Position numbers and translations under genes: made by a program
The notes under the pieces: generated by a model
The model's database searches: none
Told to the model about the DNA's origin: nothing
What the model saw: only the letters and a program-made list of their open reading frames with translations
Shown: positions 9,159 through 17,556 of the stretch, in pieces
Position numbering within the stretch: position 1 is the stretch's first letter
Layout of the letters: each line of letters starts with the position of its first letter
Assembly: GCA_035512495.1 (NCBI GenBank)
Contig: DATKDW010000064.1
Coordinates: 1 to 38,331, forward strand
Reading direction: 5' to 3'
Source: Acidimicrobiales bacterium
Lineage (GTDB): Bacteria > Actinomycetota > Acidimicrobiia > Acidimicrobiales > CADCSY01
DNA: 38,331 bases

Positions 9159-9878
9159 CTACCCGTGGTCGAGCAGGTCCACGGCCCGGAGCCGGCGCTC
9201 CAGGTGGTGCTCCAGCGCCTGGCGGGCGAGGTGCTCCACCTCGAATCCTGCCGACGACGCCGGCTCGGCCAGCACCCCGACCAGGTCGCCACCGAGGATC
9301 CGGCGCAGCAGCGCCAGTCCACCGGGGGTGAGGCGGGCCCCGCGCCGGCACCCCCGGCACAGCGCCCCACCCTCACCGAGGTCGAACGCCACGAGCTCCA
9401 CGTCGTCACCGCAGCCGGCGCAGGCGTCGAGGAGCGGGCTGACGCCCTGCTGGGCGAGCAGCTTCCAGAAGAACGCGGGAACCAGCAGGGGGACGTCTCG
9501 CGCCGCGAGGGACCGCAGGGCACCGAGGCCCATCTGGTAGAGGCGGGGATCGTCCTCCCCCTCCTGGAGGACGTGGTCGACCACCTCGAGCACCGCCATG
9601 GCCCGGCCCAGCCGGTCGAGGTCCTCCCGCACCTCACGGAAACCCTCCAGCACCTCCACCTGGGTCACGATGTCGAGGTTGCGCCCCTTGTAGAGCAGGA
9701 GCGACACGTGCCCGAGGGGCTCGAGCCGGGCGCCGAAGCGGCTCTTGGTCTTCCGCACGCCCTTGGCGACCGCCCGCACCTTGCCGTGGTGCTCGGTGAC
9801 GAAGGTGATGATGCGGTCGGCCTCACCGAGCTTGATCGTCCGCAGCACGATCCCCCGCTCGCGGTAGAGGTTCGACAC
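9159..9878 (-). CDS. recO: DNA repair protein RecO
   Basis: 239 aa. The N-terminal OB-fold (about 1-80) begins YRERGIVLRTIKLGEADRI and includes GVRKTKSRFGARLEP. The helical C-terminal domain carries a CxxC...CxxC zinc site (CAGC and CRGC, about residues 154-178). RecO loads RecA on SSB-coated single-stranded DNA in the RecFOR pathway. GTG at 9878 follows the uppS stop by 4 nt, so the two genes are cotranscribed. Confidence 0.95.
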   Translation of the reverse strand: MSNLYRERGIVLRTIKLGEADRIITFVTEHHGKVRAVAKGVRKTKSRFGARLEPLGHVSLLLYKGRNLDIVTQVEVLEGFREVREDLDRLGRAMAVLEVVDHVLQEGEDDPRLYQMGLGALRSLAARDVPLLVPAFFWKLLAQQGVSPLLDACAGCGDDVELVAFDLGEGGALCRGCRRGARLTPGGLALLRRILGGDLVGVLAEPASSAGFEVEHLARQALEHHLERRLRAVDLLDHG

Positions 9879-9882
9879 GGTC

Positions 9883-10602
9883 CTACCGCTCGACCCCGCC
9901 GAAGCGCCGCTCGCGCCGCTGGAACTCCCGCACCGCCTCGAAGAGGTGCTCGCGCCGGAAGTCGGGCCAGAGCACCTCGGTGAACACCAGCTCGCTGTAG
10001 GCGAGCTCCCACAGCAAGAAGTTGGAGATCCGATACTCCCCGGAGGTCCGGACCATGAGGTCGGGGTCGGGCATCTCGGGGTCGTAGAGGTGGCGGCGGA
10101 TCGCCTTCTCGTCGATCTTCGACGCGGGGGTCCCGGCCTCGACCAGGGCGCGCACGGCGTCGACGATCTCCGCCCGCCCGCCGTAGTTGAAGGCGATGGT
10201 GAGCGTCATCGTGGTGTTGTCCTGGGTCAGCTCCAGGGCCTCGTCCATCCGCCGCAGCAGCCGCCTGGGGACCCGGCGGTCGCGCCGGCCGGCGAATCGG
10301 ATGCGCACGCCCCGTTCGTTCAGCTCGTCCCGACGACGGGTGAGGATCGACTCGTTGAACCCCATGAGGTAGCGCACCTCGTCGAGGGGGCGCTTCCAGT
10401 TCTCGGTGGAGAAGGCGTAGACGGTCAACCAGCGCAGGCCGAGGTCGAGCGCGCCCTCGACGGTGTCGAAGAGCGCCTCCTCGCCGGCGGCGTGGCCCTC
10501 GGTGCGCGCCAGCCCCCGCTTGGTGGCCCACCGGCCGTTGCCGTCCATGACGCACGCCACGTGGGCCGGCACGCTGCTCAGATCGATGCCGTCGACGTCC
10601 AC
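9883..10602 (-). CDS. uppS: Polyprenyl diphosphate synthase (cis-prenyltransferase)
   Basis: 239 aa. The catalytic Asp lies in VMDGNGRWA (Asp20); YAFSTENWKRP and the C-terminal PDLMVRTSGEYRISNFLLWE are invariant family motifs. It extends farnesyl or similar diphosphates to the long-chain lipid carrier used in peptidoglycan and polysaccharide assembly. An ATG further upstream is possible, but GTG at 10602 is preferred: TACGTT ends 6 nt before it and the family N-terminus starts there. In Actinobacteria there can be several paralogues, so the chain length is not predicted. Confidence 0.94.
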   Translation of the reverse strand: MDVDGIDLSSVPAHVACVMDGNGRWATKRGLARTEGHAAGEEALFDTVEGALDLGLRWLTVYAFSTENWKRPLDEVRYLMGFNESILTRRRDELNERGVRIRFAGRRDRRVPRRLLRRMDEALELTQDNTTMTLTIAFNYGGRAEIVDAVRALVEAGTPASKIDEKAIRRHLYDPEMPDPDLMVRTSGEYRISNFLLWELAYSELVFTEVLWPDFRREHLFEAVREFQRRERRFGGVER

Positions 10603-10608
10603 CGCCCG

Positions 10609-10614
10609 AACGTA
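10609..10614 (-). promoter_or_regulatory. -10 box of uppS-recO, leaderless geometry
   Basis: TACGTT on the minus strand ends 6 nt before the uppS GTG. TTGCCC, 15 nt further upstream, is a weak -35 candidate. Confidence 0.5.
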
Positions 10615-10660
10615 CCGCCTCGGGCACCGGGGCAACCGCATGGCCACGCCATTGGGGGGC

Positions 10661-10677
10661 CTCGGCCGTAGGCCGAG
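10661..10677. terminator. GC-rich hairpin downstream of the thiolase gene
   Basis: CTCGGCC, GTA, GGCCGAG form a perfect 7-bp stem with a 3-nt loop. It lies about 100 nt after the thiolase stop in a 176-nt intergenic space that also has a CCCGCC/GGCGGG inverted repeat near 10718-10745. There is no T-tract on either strand, so the termination role is tentative. Confidence 0.4.
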
Positions 10678-10778
10678 ACCGCTCTCCGGCCCGCGAGCGG
10701 GGGGCGTCGACGGAAGGGGCCCGCCGGAGCTTGCGGAGGCGGGAAGGGATCCCCCCGTTGCAGGACCCGTGAGCCCCG

Positions 10779-11987
10779 TTAGGCCGCCGACTTCTCCAGG
10801 ATGTGGACGCCGCAGGCCGAGCCGAGGCCGATGACGTGGGCCAGGCCCACGGTGGCGCCGTCGATCTGACGGTCGCCGGCCTCACCGCGGAGGTGGTGGC
10901 AGACCTCCCAGATGTTGGCGATGCCGGTGGCCGAGATGGGGTGGCCCTTCGACTGGAGGCCGCCGGAGACGTTCACCGGCTTGGCGCCGTCGCGCCAGGG
11001 GGCACCCGACTCGAAGAAGTCGACGGCGCCACCCTCCTCGCAGAGCATGAGGTTGTCATAGTGGACCAGCTCGGCGGTGGCGAAGCAGTCGTGCAGCTCC
11101 ACCAGGTCGAGGTCCTCGGGGCCGACCCCGGCCTGCTCGTAGGCCTGGGTGGCGGCGTTGCGAGTCAGGGTGTTGACATCGGGTAGCACCTGGCACGCCT
11201 CCTGCCACGGGTCGGTGGTGAGCACCGACGCCGAGACCTTCACCGCCCGCCGCTGCTGCTCGAGGCTGAGCGTCTTGAGCTTGGCACCCGAGACCACGAC
11301 CGCGGCGGCGGCGCCGTCGCAGTTGGCCGAGCACATCGGGCGGGTGTTCGGGTAGGCGATCATCATGTCGCCCATGATCTGCTCGAGGCTCATGGCCTTG
11401 GTGTAGGCGGCCAGCGGGTTGAGCGTGGAGTGGCTGTGGTTCTTCTCGCTGATCTTGGCGAAGAGCTCGAAGCTGGTGCCGCCGTAGCGGTGGCCGTACT
11501 CCATGCCCACCTGGGCGAAGACGCCGGGCATGGTGTCGGTGCCGATGCGCCCGTCGGTGGTGGCGACGGCGCCGTAGCGACCCCGCGGCTCGTAGACCTC
11601 CTTGTCGCCCTTCGGGCGACCGCCGCCACCGAGGAGGCCGGCGCCGGCCAGCTTCTCGACGCCCACGGCGAGGCCCATGTCGCACTCGCCGGCCTTGATG
11701 GCCATGATCGCCGTGCGCAGCGCCGTGGCACCGGTGGCGCAGGCGTTCTGGACGTTGTAGACGGGCACGCCCGTCTGGCCGATCTGCTTCTGCAGCTGCT
11801 GGCCGATGCCACCGGCCCCGCCCATGAGGTTGCCGGCCGCCACCACGCCGATGTCGGCCATGGTGACCCCGCCGTCGGCGAGGGCCCCCAGCGCCGCCTC
11901 GGCCGCCAGGTCGACGGTGTCGAGGTCCGGGTGCTTGCCGAACTTGGTCATGCGGATCCCCAGGATCCAGATGTCGTCAGATGCCAT
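10779..11987 (-). CDS. SCP2-type thiolase / lipid-transfer-protein-like acyl-CoA enzyme
   Basis: 402 aa. It has a thiolase fold with NACATGATAL (candidate nucleophile Cys83), LHDCFATAEL (His299-Asp-Cys301), SKGHPISATG (His349) and the closing ACGVHIL (Cys392). Lack of a standard C-terminal C-x-G thiolase signature, together with the HDCF motif, places it in the SCP2-thiolase/Ltp group. Some members are true thiolases and others, such as Ltp2 of steroid side-chain breakdown, are retro-aldolases needing a DUF35 partner. Such a partner is encoded 18 nt upstream. ATG at 11987 has GAGGGAGAG about 7 nt before it. The exact substrate is unknown. Confidence 0.85.
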   Translation of the reverse strand: MASDDIWILGIRMTKFGKHPDLDTVDLAAEAALGALADGGVTMADIGVVAAGNLMGGAGGIGQQLQKQIGQTGVPVYNVQNACATGATALRTAIMAIKAGECDMGLAVGVEKLAGAGLLGGGGRPKGDKEVYEPRGRYGAVATTDGRIGTDTMPGVFAQVGMEYGHRYGGTSFELFAKISEKNHSHSTLNPLAAYTKAMSLEQIMGDMMIAYPNTRPMCSANCDGAAAAVVVSGAKLKTLSLEQQRRAVKVSASVLTTDPWQEACQVLPDVNTLTRNAATQAYEQAGVGPEDLDLVELHDCFATAELVHYDNLMLCEEGGAVDFFESGAPWRDGAKPVNVSGGLQSKGHPISATGIANIWEVCHHLRGEAGDRQIDGATVGLAHVIGLGSACGVHILEKSAA

Positions 11988-12005
11988 CGTCGCTCTCCCT
12001 CGTAC

Positions 12006-12398
12006 CTAGGCCGGCTCGAACCCGAAGCCGATGGCCTCGGTGCCGTCGTCGTCGGTGCCGACCACGTAGGTGGCCAGGCGGACCTTCATCCCGAGCGACA
12101 CGTGCTCGGGGTCGGGCTCGGTGTTGATCACGTTGCCGCGCACGCTGGTGCCGTCACAGTCGACGATGCCCGCCACGAAGGGCACGGGCACCCCCGGTGC
12201 CGCGAAGGCCACGATCGAGAACGACCGCAGCTCTCCTTCCGTCGGGATGTCCACCCGCTTGAACTCGGTGCCGCTGCACGAGGCACAGGCGTTGCGGCGG
12301 TCGAAGAACCGCGCCTGGCACGACGTGCACTCGTTGGCCTCGAGGTGTGGGTCGTCGCCCAGCACGAGGTACTCCACCAGCGGGACCTGAGCGGCCAC
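12006..12398 (-). CDS. DUF35 zinc-ribbon/OB-fold protein, thiolase partner
   Basis: 130 aa. An N-terminal helix is followed by a rubredoxin-like zinc ribbon (C24, C27, C38, C41) and an acyl-CoA-binding-type OB fold (GELRSFSIVAF...VPFVAGIVDCDG). Proteins of this family pair with SCP2 thiolases or aldolases and acyl-CoA hydratases. GTG at 12398 is chosen because GGGGGAGG precedes it by about 5 nt and the family N-terminus begins here; 20 upstream in-frame codons look like leader sequence. It is the first gene of a two-gene operon with the thiolase. Confidence 0.88.
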   Translation of the reverse strand: MAAQVPLVEYLVLGDDPHLEANECTSCQARFFDRRNACASCSGTEFKRVDIPTEGELRSFSIVAFAAPGVPVPFVAGIVDCDGTSVRGNVINTEPDPEHVSLGMKVRLATYVVGTDDDGTEAIGFGFEPA

Positions 12399-12445
12399 GG
12401 ACCCTCCCCCATCAGCGCCGGTCCCCTGGCCGGTCGGTGCGCGGC

Positions 12446-12488
12446 AGCGTAGCGCCACCCGCGAACCTTCGCTGACGACGTCGTCAGC
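12446..12488 (-). promoter_or_regulatory. Promoter with perfect 18-bp palindromic operator upstream of DUF35-thiolase
   Basis: Positions 12471-12488 read GCTGACGAC followed by its exact reverse complement GTCGTCAGC. On the minus strand a TACGCT box (12451-12446) follows, so the palindrome would cover the -35 region and the leader would be about 40 nt. This suits a dimeric repressor such as a TetR-type protein. It also lies 22 nt after the era stop, so a terminator hairpin is the alternative. Confidence 0.5.
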
Positions 12489-12509
12489 AGCGGATCGGCG
12501 CGCACCTGG

Positions 12510-13346
12510 TCAGTAGCCGAGGCGCTCCAGCGCCTTGGGGCGGCGTTGCCAGTCCTTGTCGACCTTCACCGCCAGCTCCAGGTACATGTCGGGGTCGACC
12601 TGGCGACGCACCGCCGTCCCCACCGCCTTGAGCACCGCCCCCTTCTTACCGATCACGATGCCCTTCTGAGAGTCGCGCTCGACGAGGATCTCGCATCGCA
12701 CCCGGGGCCACTCCCACTCCGTGACCCTCGTCGCGATGGAGTGGGGCACCTCCTCGCGGGTCACGGCGAGCAGCTGCTCACGCACGAGCTCGGCGATCCA
12801 GAACGCCTCGGGAACGTCGGTGACCATGTCGTCGGGGTAGTACTTCGGGCCCTCGGGCAGCCGGGCGACAAGGTGCTCGACGAGCTCGTCGACCCCTGCC
12901 CCGGTCTTGGCCGAGACGGGGAAGTAGGCCGAGCGGTCGAGCTCGCCAGCGGTGGCCAGCTGCGCCAGCACCTCCTCCGGTCGGGCGGCATCGACCTTGT
13001 TGACCACGATCACGGCGTCGGCAGGCACCCGGGCCGCCACGAAGCGGTCGCCCCGGCCGATGGGCGCCGTGGCGTCGACCACGAGGCACACGATGTCGAC
13101 CCCGCTGATGGAGCCCGTCGCGGTGTCGTTGAGCCGGCTCCCCATGGCGCTGCGCGGCTTGTGGATGCCGGGCGTGTCGACGAAGACCACCTGGGCGTCG
13201 GGTCGGTTGAGCACACCGCGGACCTGGGTCCGGGTGGTCTGGGGCTTGTCGGAGACGATGCTCACCTTGCGCCCGAGGATCCGATTGAGCAGCGTCGACT
13301 TGCCCACGTTGGGGCGGCCCACGAGGGTCACGAAGCCCGAGCGCAT
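12510..13346 (-). CDS. era: GTPase Era
   Basis: 278 aa. G1 (GRPNVGKST), the switch-region TTRTQ, G3 (DTPG), G4 (NKVD) and G5 (SAKTG) are all visible, followed by a C-terminal KH domain (KGIVIGKKGAVLKAVG). Era binds the 3' end of 16S rRNA and helps 30S maturation. The ATG shares one base with the stop codon of the upstream hlyC/corC-like gene (TGATG), so it is coupled to the phoH-ybeY-hlyC operon. Confidence 0.97.
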   Translation of the reverse strand: MRSGFVTLVGRPNVGKSTLLNRILGRKVSIVSDKPQTTRTQVRGVLNRPDAQVVFVDTPGIHKPRSAMGSRLNDTATGSISGVDIVCLVVDATAPIGRGDRFVAARVPADAVIVVNKVDAARPEEVLAQLATAGELDRSAYFPVSAKTGAGVDELVEHLVARLPEGPKYYPDDMVTDVPEAFWIAELVREQLLAVTREEVPHSIATRVTEWEWPRVRCEILVERDSQKGIVIGKKGAVLKAVGTAVRRQVDPDMYLELAVKVDKDWQRRPKALERLGY

Positions 13347-14653
13347 CAGCGGGATCTTGTGTCGGCGTCGCTCCGGTGGCCCTCGCCGGGGGGGACCTCC
13401 GGCGCTCGGGTGATGCGGACCCGCCCGATCCGGCGCCCTTGCACCCGTTCGGCGCGCAGGCGATGGCCGTCGACCTGGACGGCCTCGCCCTCCACCGGCA
13501 CGTGGCCGAGGAGGTTGAACACCAGGCCGCCGAGCGTGTCCCAGTCACCCTCCGGCAGGTCCAGGTTGAGCAGGTCGTTCAGCTCGTCGAGCGGCATGCG
13601 AGCGTTGACGCGCACGTCGCCGTCGGACAGCGGCTCGACGAGGGCGTCCTCCACGTCAAACTCGTCGACGATCTCCCCCACCAGCTCCTCGATGAGGTCC
13701 TCCAGCGTGACCAGGCCGGCGGTCCCGCCGTACTCGTCGATGACGATGGCGATGTGGAACTTCTCGGCCTGCATCTCCCGCATGAGCTCGGCGACCCGCT
13801 TGGTCTCGGGCACGAAGGCGGCGCGGCGCAGCAACGTGGCCACCGTCGCCGAGGATTGACCCTCGCGGGCGGCGCGCATGAGGTCCTTGGCATAGATGAT
13901 CCCGGCGATGTCGTCGACGCCACCGTCATCGTCGTAGGCGGGGATGCGGCTGTAGCCGTTGGCGATCACCGTCTCCATGGCCTGCGCCACCGTCGTCCCG
14001 GCGGGCACCGACACCATGTCCGGACGGGGCACCATCACCTCCCGAGCGACGGTATCGCCGAAGTCGATGATCGAGCGGATGAGCGCCCGCTCCTCCACCT
14101 CCAACACGTCGGCCTCCACCGCCTGGTCGGCCAAGGCCAACAGCTCCTCCTCCGAGACCACCGGACCGGCGCGCCGTCCCTTTCCGGGGAGGACCACGTT
14201 GGCCATGCCGATCAGGCCGCTCGTGGCGACGCGCACCGGCAGGAAGCCGGCCAGCACGCTCACCACCGGCGCCACGAGGAGGGCGGCGCGCTCGGTGTGC
14301 TGGAGGGCGTAGGTCTTGGGCGCCGCCTCGGCGAGCACGAAGATCACGATGACCTCGACGACGGTGGCCAGGGCGATGCCGAGCGGGCCGAAGTACGAGA
14401 CCGCCAGCAGGCCGCCGATGGTGGCAGCAGTGAGGTGGCAGACCAGCACCAGGAGCAGCACCGGGTTGAGCATCCGCTGGCGGTCGTCGAGGAGGCGCAG
14501 CAACGACGCCGCGCCGCGGCGTCCCTCTTCCTCGAGCGCGAGGGCCTTGGCGCGCGGCAGGTGGGTGAGGCTGGTCTCGGCCATCGCCAAGAAGGCGGCC
14601 GAGCCCACCAGCACCACCATGGTGACGACGGCGAGGACCTCGAGGCTCGTCAT
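13346..14653 (-). CDS. HlyC/CorC (CNNM) family membrane protein
   Basis: 435 aa. An N-terminal DUF21/CNNM transmembrane domain with about three to four hydrophobic helices (roughly 5-25, 63-85, 92-112, 125-150) is followed by a CBS pair (about 205-330, including VPRPDMVSVP and the conserved VIDEYGGTAGLVTLED) and a C-terminal CorC_HlyC transporter-associated domain (about 345-425). Members are linked to Mg2+/Co2+ handling. The start overlaps the end of ybeY by 4 nt and the stop overlaps era by 1 nt. The phoH-ybeY-corC-era order is widely conserved. Confidence 0.93.
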   Translation of the reverse strand: MTSLEVLAVVTMVVLVGSAAFLAMAETSLTHLPRAKALALEEEGRRGAASLLRLLDDRQRMLNPVLLLVLVCHLTAATIGGLLAVSYFGPLGIALATVVEVIVIFVLAEAAPKTYALQHTERAALLVAPVVSVLAGFLPVRVATSGLIGMANVVLPGKGRRAGPVVSEEELLALADQAVEADVLEVEERALIRSIIDFGDTVAREVMVPRPDMVSVPAGTTVAQAMETVIANGYSRIPAYDDDGGVDDIAGIIYAKDLMRAAREGQSSATVATLLRRAAFVPETKRVAELMREMQAEKFHIAIVIDEYGGTAGLVTLEDLIEELVGEIVDEFDVEDALVEPLSDGDVRVNARMPLDELNDLLNLDLPEGDWDTLGGLVFNLLGHVPVEGEAVQVDGHRLRAERVQGRRIGRVRITRAPEVPPGEGHRSDADTRSR

Positions 14654-15240
14654 CGGGCGGGTTCCGGGTCGGGTGGGGGCTCGCCGGTGCTTGGGTGGAA
14701 GCGCGCGAGCAGGTCACGCTGGCGTCCGCCCATGGCCGCCGCCCCCTTGGCCTCGGTGTGGTCCATGCCGAGGACGTGGAGGATCCCGTGGACGACGAGC
14801 AGCGCCAGCTCGTCGGGCAGCGGGCGCCCGTGCTCGGAGGCGTTCCGGGCGGCCACGGCAGGGCACACGAGAAGGTCGCCGAGGAGGACCGGCACCTCAC
14901 CGAGGTCGACCAGGGGTCGGTCGGGACCGCTCGACCCGGCGTCGGGCGAGCGGCCCACATCGAGCGTCTCGTCGTCGATCGGGAAGGCGAGCACGTCGGT
15001 GGGCCCGCGCCCGCCGAGGAACCGCTCGTTGGCATCGGCGATGACGTCCTCCTCGACGAAGTAGAGCGACAGCTCGCAGGCTCCGCGGACCCCCTCTGCG
15101 TCCAACACCTTCTCGGTGAGGCGCGCGAGAGCAGTCACGTCGACCTCCGCGGCCGCCTGCTCGTCGGCGACGAACACCGTGACCTCCCCCTCGGGCGGGC
15201 CTGGGCGCCGCCGGCGTCGTGGGCCGTCGGGGCCGCTCAC
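14650..15240 (-). CDS. ybeY: Endoribonuclease YbeY (16S rRNA maturation)
   Basis: About 196 aa. The metal site H-G-I-L-H-V-L-G-M-D-H is intact, preceded by DVLAFPID and the GDLLVCPAVA stretch typical of the family. It works in 16S rRNA 3'-end processing and ribosome quality control. The start is uncertain: GTG at 15240 is used, GTG at 15252 is equally possible, and neither has a clear ribosome-binding site. The arginine-rich residues before the core look poorly conserved. It lies 40 nt after phoH. Confidence 0.9.
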   Translation of the reverse strand: MSGPDGPRRRRRPGPPEGEVTVFVADEQAAAEVDVTALARLTEKVLDAEGVRGACELSLYFVEEDVIADANERFLGGRGPTDVLAFPIDDETLDVGRSPDAGSSGPDRPLVDLGEVPVLLGDLLVCPAVAARNASEHGRPLPDELALLVVHGILHVLGMDHTEAKGAAAMGGRQRDLLARFHPSTGEPPPDPEPAR

Positions 15241-15280
15241 CGGGGCACCCACGGCGACGCCATCACGCTCGACCGACCCG

Positions 15281-16240
15281 TCACGTGGGCGACTCCTCGG
15301 GGGCGTTGCGCTCGTATGCGGTGACGATGTCCTGGACGATGCGGTGACGGACCACATCGTGCTGGGTGAGGCGCACGAAGGCCAGCCCGTCGATCCCGCT
15401 GAGGATCGACTCGAGGCCGAGGAGGCCCGACCGGGCCGAGGGGACGTCGACCTGGGTGACGTCGCCGGTGATGACCGCCCGTGACCCGAAGCCGATGCGA
15501 GTGAGGAACATCTTCATCTGCTCGGGCGTCGTGTTCTGGGCCTCGTCGAGGATGATGAAGCTGTCGTTGAGGGTGCGCCCCCGCATGAAGGCCAGGGGCG
15601 CCACCTCCACCGTCCCCCGGTCGAGCAGGCGTTGGGCTCCCTCGGGCTCGACCATGTCGAAGAGGGCGTCGAAGAGCGGCCGGAGGTAGGGGTCGACCTT
15701 GGCCATGAGGTCGCCCGGAAGGAACCCGAGCCGCTCGCCGGCCTCCACCGCCGGGCGGGTCAGGATGATGCGGTTGACCTGCTTGGCCTGGAGGGCCTGG
15801 ACCGCCATCGCCACCGCCAGCCAGCTCTTGCCCGTGCCCGCCGGGCCGATGCCGAACGTCACGACGTTGTCGCGGATGGCATCGACGTAGCGCTTCTGCC
15901 CGCTGGTCTTGGGGTGGACGCTGCGGCCCTTGGCGCCCCGCAGCACCTGGTCGGTGAGCACCTCCGAAGGCCGCTCGTCGGCCTTGACCATCTCGATGGT
16001 GCGCCCCACGTTCATCACGTCGAGGACCTGGCCCTGCTCCAAGAGCAGCACCATCTCCTCGAAGAGCCGGCCCACGCGCTCCGACTCGGCGCCCACGATG
16101 CTGATCTCGTTGCCCCGGACGTGGATCTCCACGCCGCCGAACGCCTCCTCGATGAGGCGCAGCAGCTCGTCGCGCTGGCCGAGGAGGCCCACCATGAGGT
16201 GGTTCCCGGGGACGAGGATCTTGACGTCGGTGGCAGGCAC
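15281..16240 (-). CDS. phoH: PhoH-like ATPase
   Basis: 319 aa. An N-terminal KH-like region (about 1-85) precedes the P-loop domain, with Walker A GPAGTGKS (132-139), TRPAVEAGERLGFLPG, and Walker B FIILDEAQN. This is the PhoH/YbeZ type that partners with YbeY in RNA metabolism. GTG at 16240 is chosen since the upstream extension reads into the HIT gene; a TAGGAT box at 16251-16256 lies 10 nt before it. The HIT stop is 13 nt upstream, so it is also probably read from the HIT promoter. Confidence 0.95.
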   Translation of the reverse strand: MPATDVKILVPGNHLMVGLLGQRDELLRLIEEAFGGVEIHVRGNEISIVGAESERVGRLFEEMVLLLEQGQVLDVMNVGRTIEMVKADERPSEVLTDQVLRGAKGRSVHPKTSGQKRYVDAIRDNVVTFGIGPAGTGKSWLAVAMAVQALQAKQVNRIILTRPAVEAGERLGFLPGDLMAKVDPYLRPLFDALFDMVEPEGAQRLLDRGTVEVAPLAFMRGRTLNDSFIILDEAQNTTPEQMKMFLTRIGFGSRAVITGDVTQVDVPSARSGLLGLESILSGIDGLAFVRLTQHDVVRHRIVQDIVTAYERNAPEESPT

Positions 16241-16253
16241 GGTCGGGATGATC

Positions 16254-16631
16254 CTACCCGGGAGGCCAGCCCAGCCGACGGCCGCCGATGACGTGGAGGT
16301 GGAGGTGGGGCACGGTGTTGCCGGAGTCGTCGCCCACGTTGAGCACCAGCCGGTAGCCGGAGGCATCGATGCCGTCGTCCTCGGCGACCTGGCGGGCGGT
16401 GGTGAGCAGCTCGGCGACGAGCTCGGCGTGCTCGGCTCCCACCTCGCCGGCGTGGGCCACGTGCTGGCGCGGCACCACGAGCACGTGGGTCGGCGCGGTG
16501 GGGTTGAGGTCGCGGAAGGCCACGGTGCGCTCGGACGTGCGCACGATGTCGGCCGGCAGCGCCTCGTCGACGATGCGGCAGAACAGGCAGTCGCTCCGGT
16601 CGGGGGCGTCGCTTCCCTGGGGCTCGCTCAT
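16254..16631 (-). CDS. HIT family nucleotide-binding hydrolase
   Basis: 125 aa. It has an N-terminal CLFCRIVDEALPADIV and a C-terminal HLHLHVIGG, the histidine triad of Hint-type nucleoside phosphoramidate hydrolases. The frame runs 20 codons further upstream, but ATG at 16631 fits the family N-terminus and has TACCGT ending 7 nt before it. It is the first gene of the operon with phoH, ybeY, hlyC/corC and era. A symbol is not given because hint-like paralogues are common. Confidence 0.92.
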   Translation of the reverse strand: MSEPQGSDAPDRSDCLFCRIVDEALPADIVRTSERTVAFRDLNPTAPTHVLVVPRQHVAHAGEVGAEHAELVAELLTTARQVAEDDGIDASGYRLVLNVGDDSGNTVPHLHLHVIGGRRLGWPPG

Positions 16632-16638
16632 GGCCGCG

Positions 16639-16644
16639 ACGGTA
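16639..16644 (-). promoter_or_regulatory. -10 box of the HIT-phoH-ybeY operon, leaderless geometry
   Basis: TACCGT on the minus strand ends 7 nt before the HIT ATG at 16631. No Shine-Dalgarno sequence lies in between. Confidence 0.5.
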
Positions 16645-16687
16645 GCGGTGCGGCCGGGCGCGGGTGCCGGTGCCTCGGCGGGGTCGT

Positions 16688-17524
16688 TCACCCTGTCGGT
16701 GGAGGCGGTGGTGTGGGGACGGTGAGGATCTGGCCCGGGAAGATGAGATCCGCGTTGGACGGCTCGACGAGGCGGTCGGCGTTGGCCTCGACGACCGTCC
16801 GCCAGTACGGCGCAACCTCGTCCTCGGTGACGGACCGTCCCCAGGACTCCTCGAGGAGCCGCGCGGCGACCGACCAGAGATGGTCACCGGGGCCGACCTC
16901 CCACTCGGGCGCTGCCGTCGTCGACGGCGGTGCCGCGTCGTCGTCGGGCAGCCGGTGCATCACCGGCACGCCATCGCCCTCGTGCGGCGGCAGCTCCCGA
17001 AGGACGTCGCCTCCCGGCACCGGATCACCGAGCGCCGATGCCAGCCGGGCGTCGGCCGTCGTGTGGGTGACCAGCGCACCCGTCGAGACCTGACCTGCCC
17101 CCACGCCCGCCACCGTGGCTCCGACGAGGCCGAGACCGACGGCGCCGTGCACCATCGGCCGGACCAGCGGCAGGGTCACCACGTCGACCACGGTGACCAG
17201 GCGCCCCGCCCGGCCGGCACGGGCGACGACCGCAAGGAGGGTGACGACGAGCAGGTACCACGCCAGCGCGACCACGACGAGCCGCAGGACGGCGAACGCC
17301 GCCTCCACCGGGGTCCGCTCGGCGGCCCAGGTCGACCACGTGCTGGGGCTGGTGAGGTCGGGCGCGGCGAGGGCTCCGGAGCCCAGGGCGCCCACGCCGA
17401 GGGCCACGGCCACCAGTGCCGCCACCCACCCGGTGAGCAGGGCAACCCGGCGCCAGGGCGGGTCGACGGTACCGGCCCGGGCCGGGCGTCGGGTGCGGGC
17501 GTCGCGCTGCGTCACGGACGCCAT
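16688..17524 (-). CDS. Membrane protein with C-terminal LysM domain
   Basis: 278 aa from ATG 17524. Three hydrophobic stretches (roughly 27-52, 72-102 and 123-145) suggest a multipass membrane part. A Pro/Ala/Thr-rich linker and a single LysM domain (about 207-270) follow: WEVGPGDHLWSVA at its start, ADRLVEPSNADLIFPGQILTVP at its end. The middle of this domain is extended relative to a typical 45-residue LysM. LysM binds peptidoglycan glycan strands, so the protein probably ties the membrane to the wall. It follows the tad operon on the same strand but has a 91-nt gap of its own with a promoter-like element. A link to pilus anchoring is an inference from position and the shared upstream motif. 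Confidence 0.75.
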   Translation of the reverse strand: MASVTQRDARTRRPARAGTVDPPWRRVALLTGWVAALVAVALGVGALGSGALAAPDLTSPSTWSTWAAERTPVEAAFAVLRLVVVALAWYLLVVTLLAVVARAGRAGRLVTVVDVVTLPLVRPMVHGAVGLGLVGATVAGVGAGQVSTGALVTHTTADARLASALGDPVPGGDVLRELPPHEGDGVPVMHRLPDDDAAPPSTTAAPEWEVGPGDHLWSVAARLLEESWGRSVTEDEVAPYWRTVVEANADRLVEPSNADLIFPGQILTVPTPPPPPTG

Positions 17525-17556
17525 TGTCCCAAATCGGGTGGGCTCTGCACAACCTC

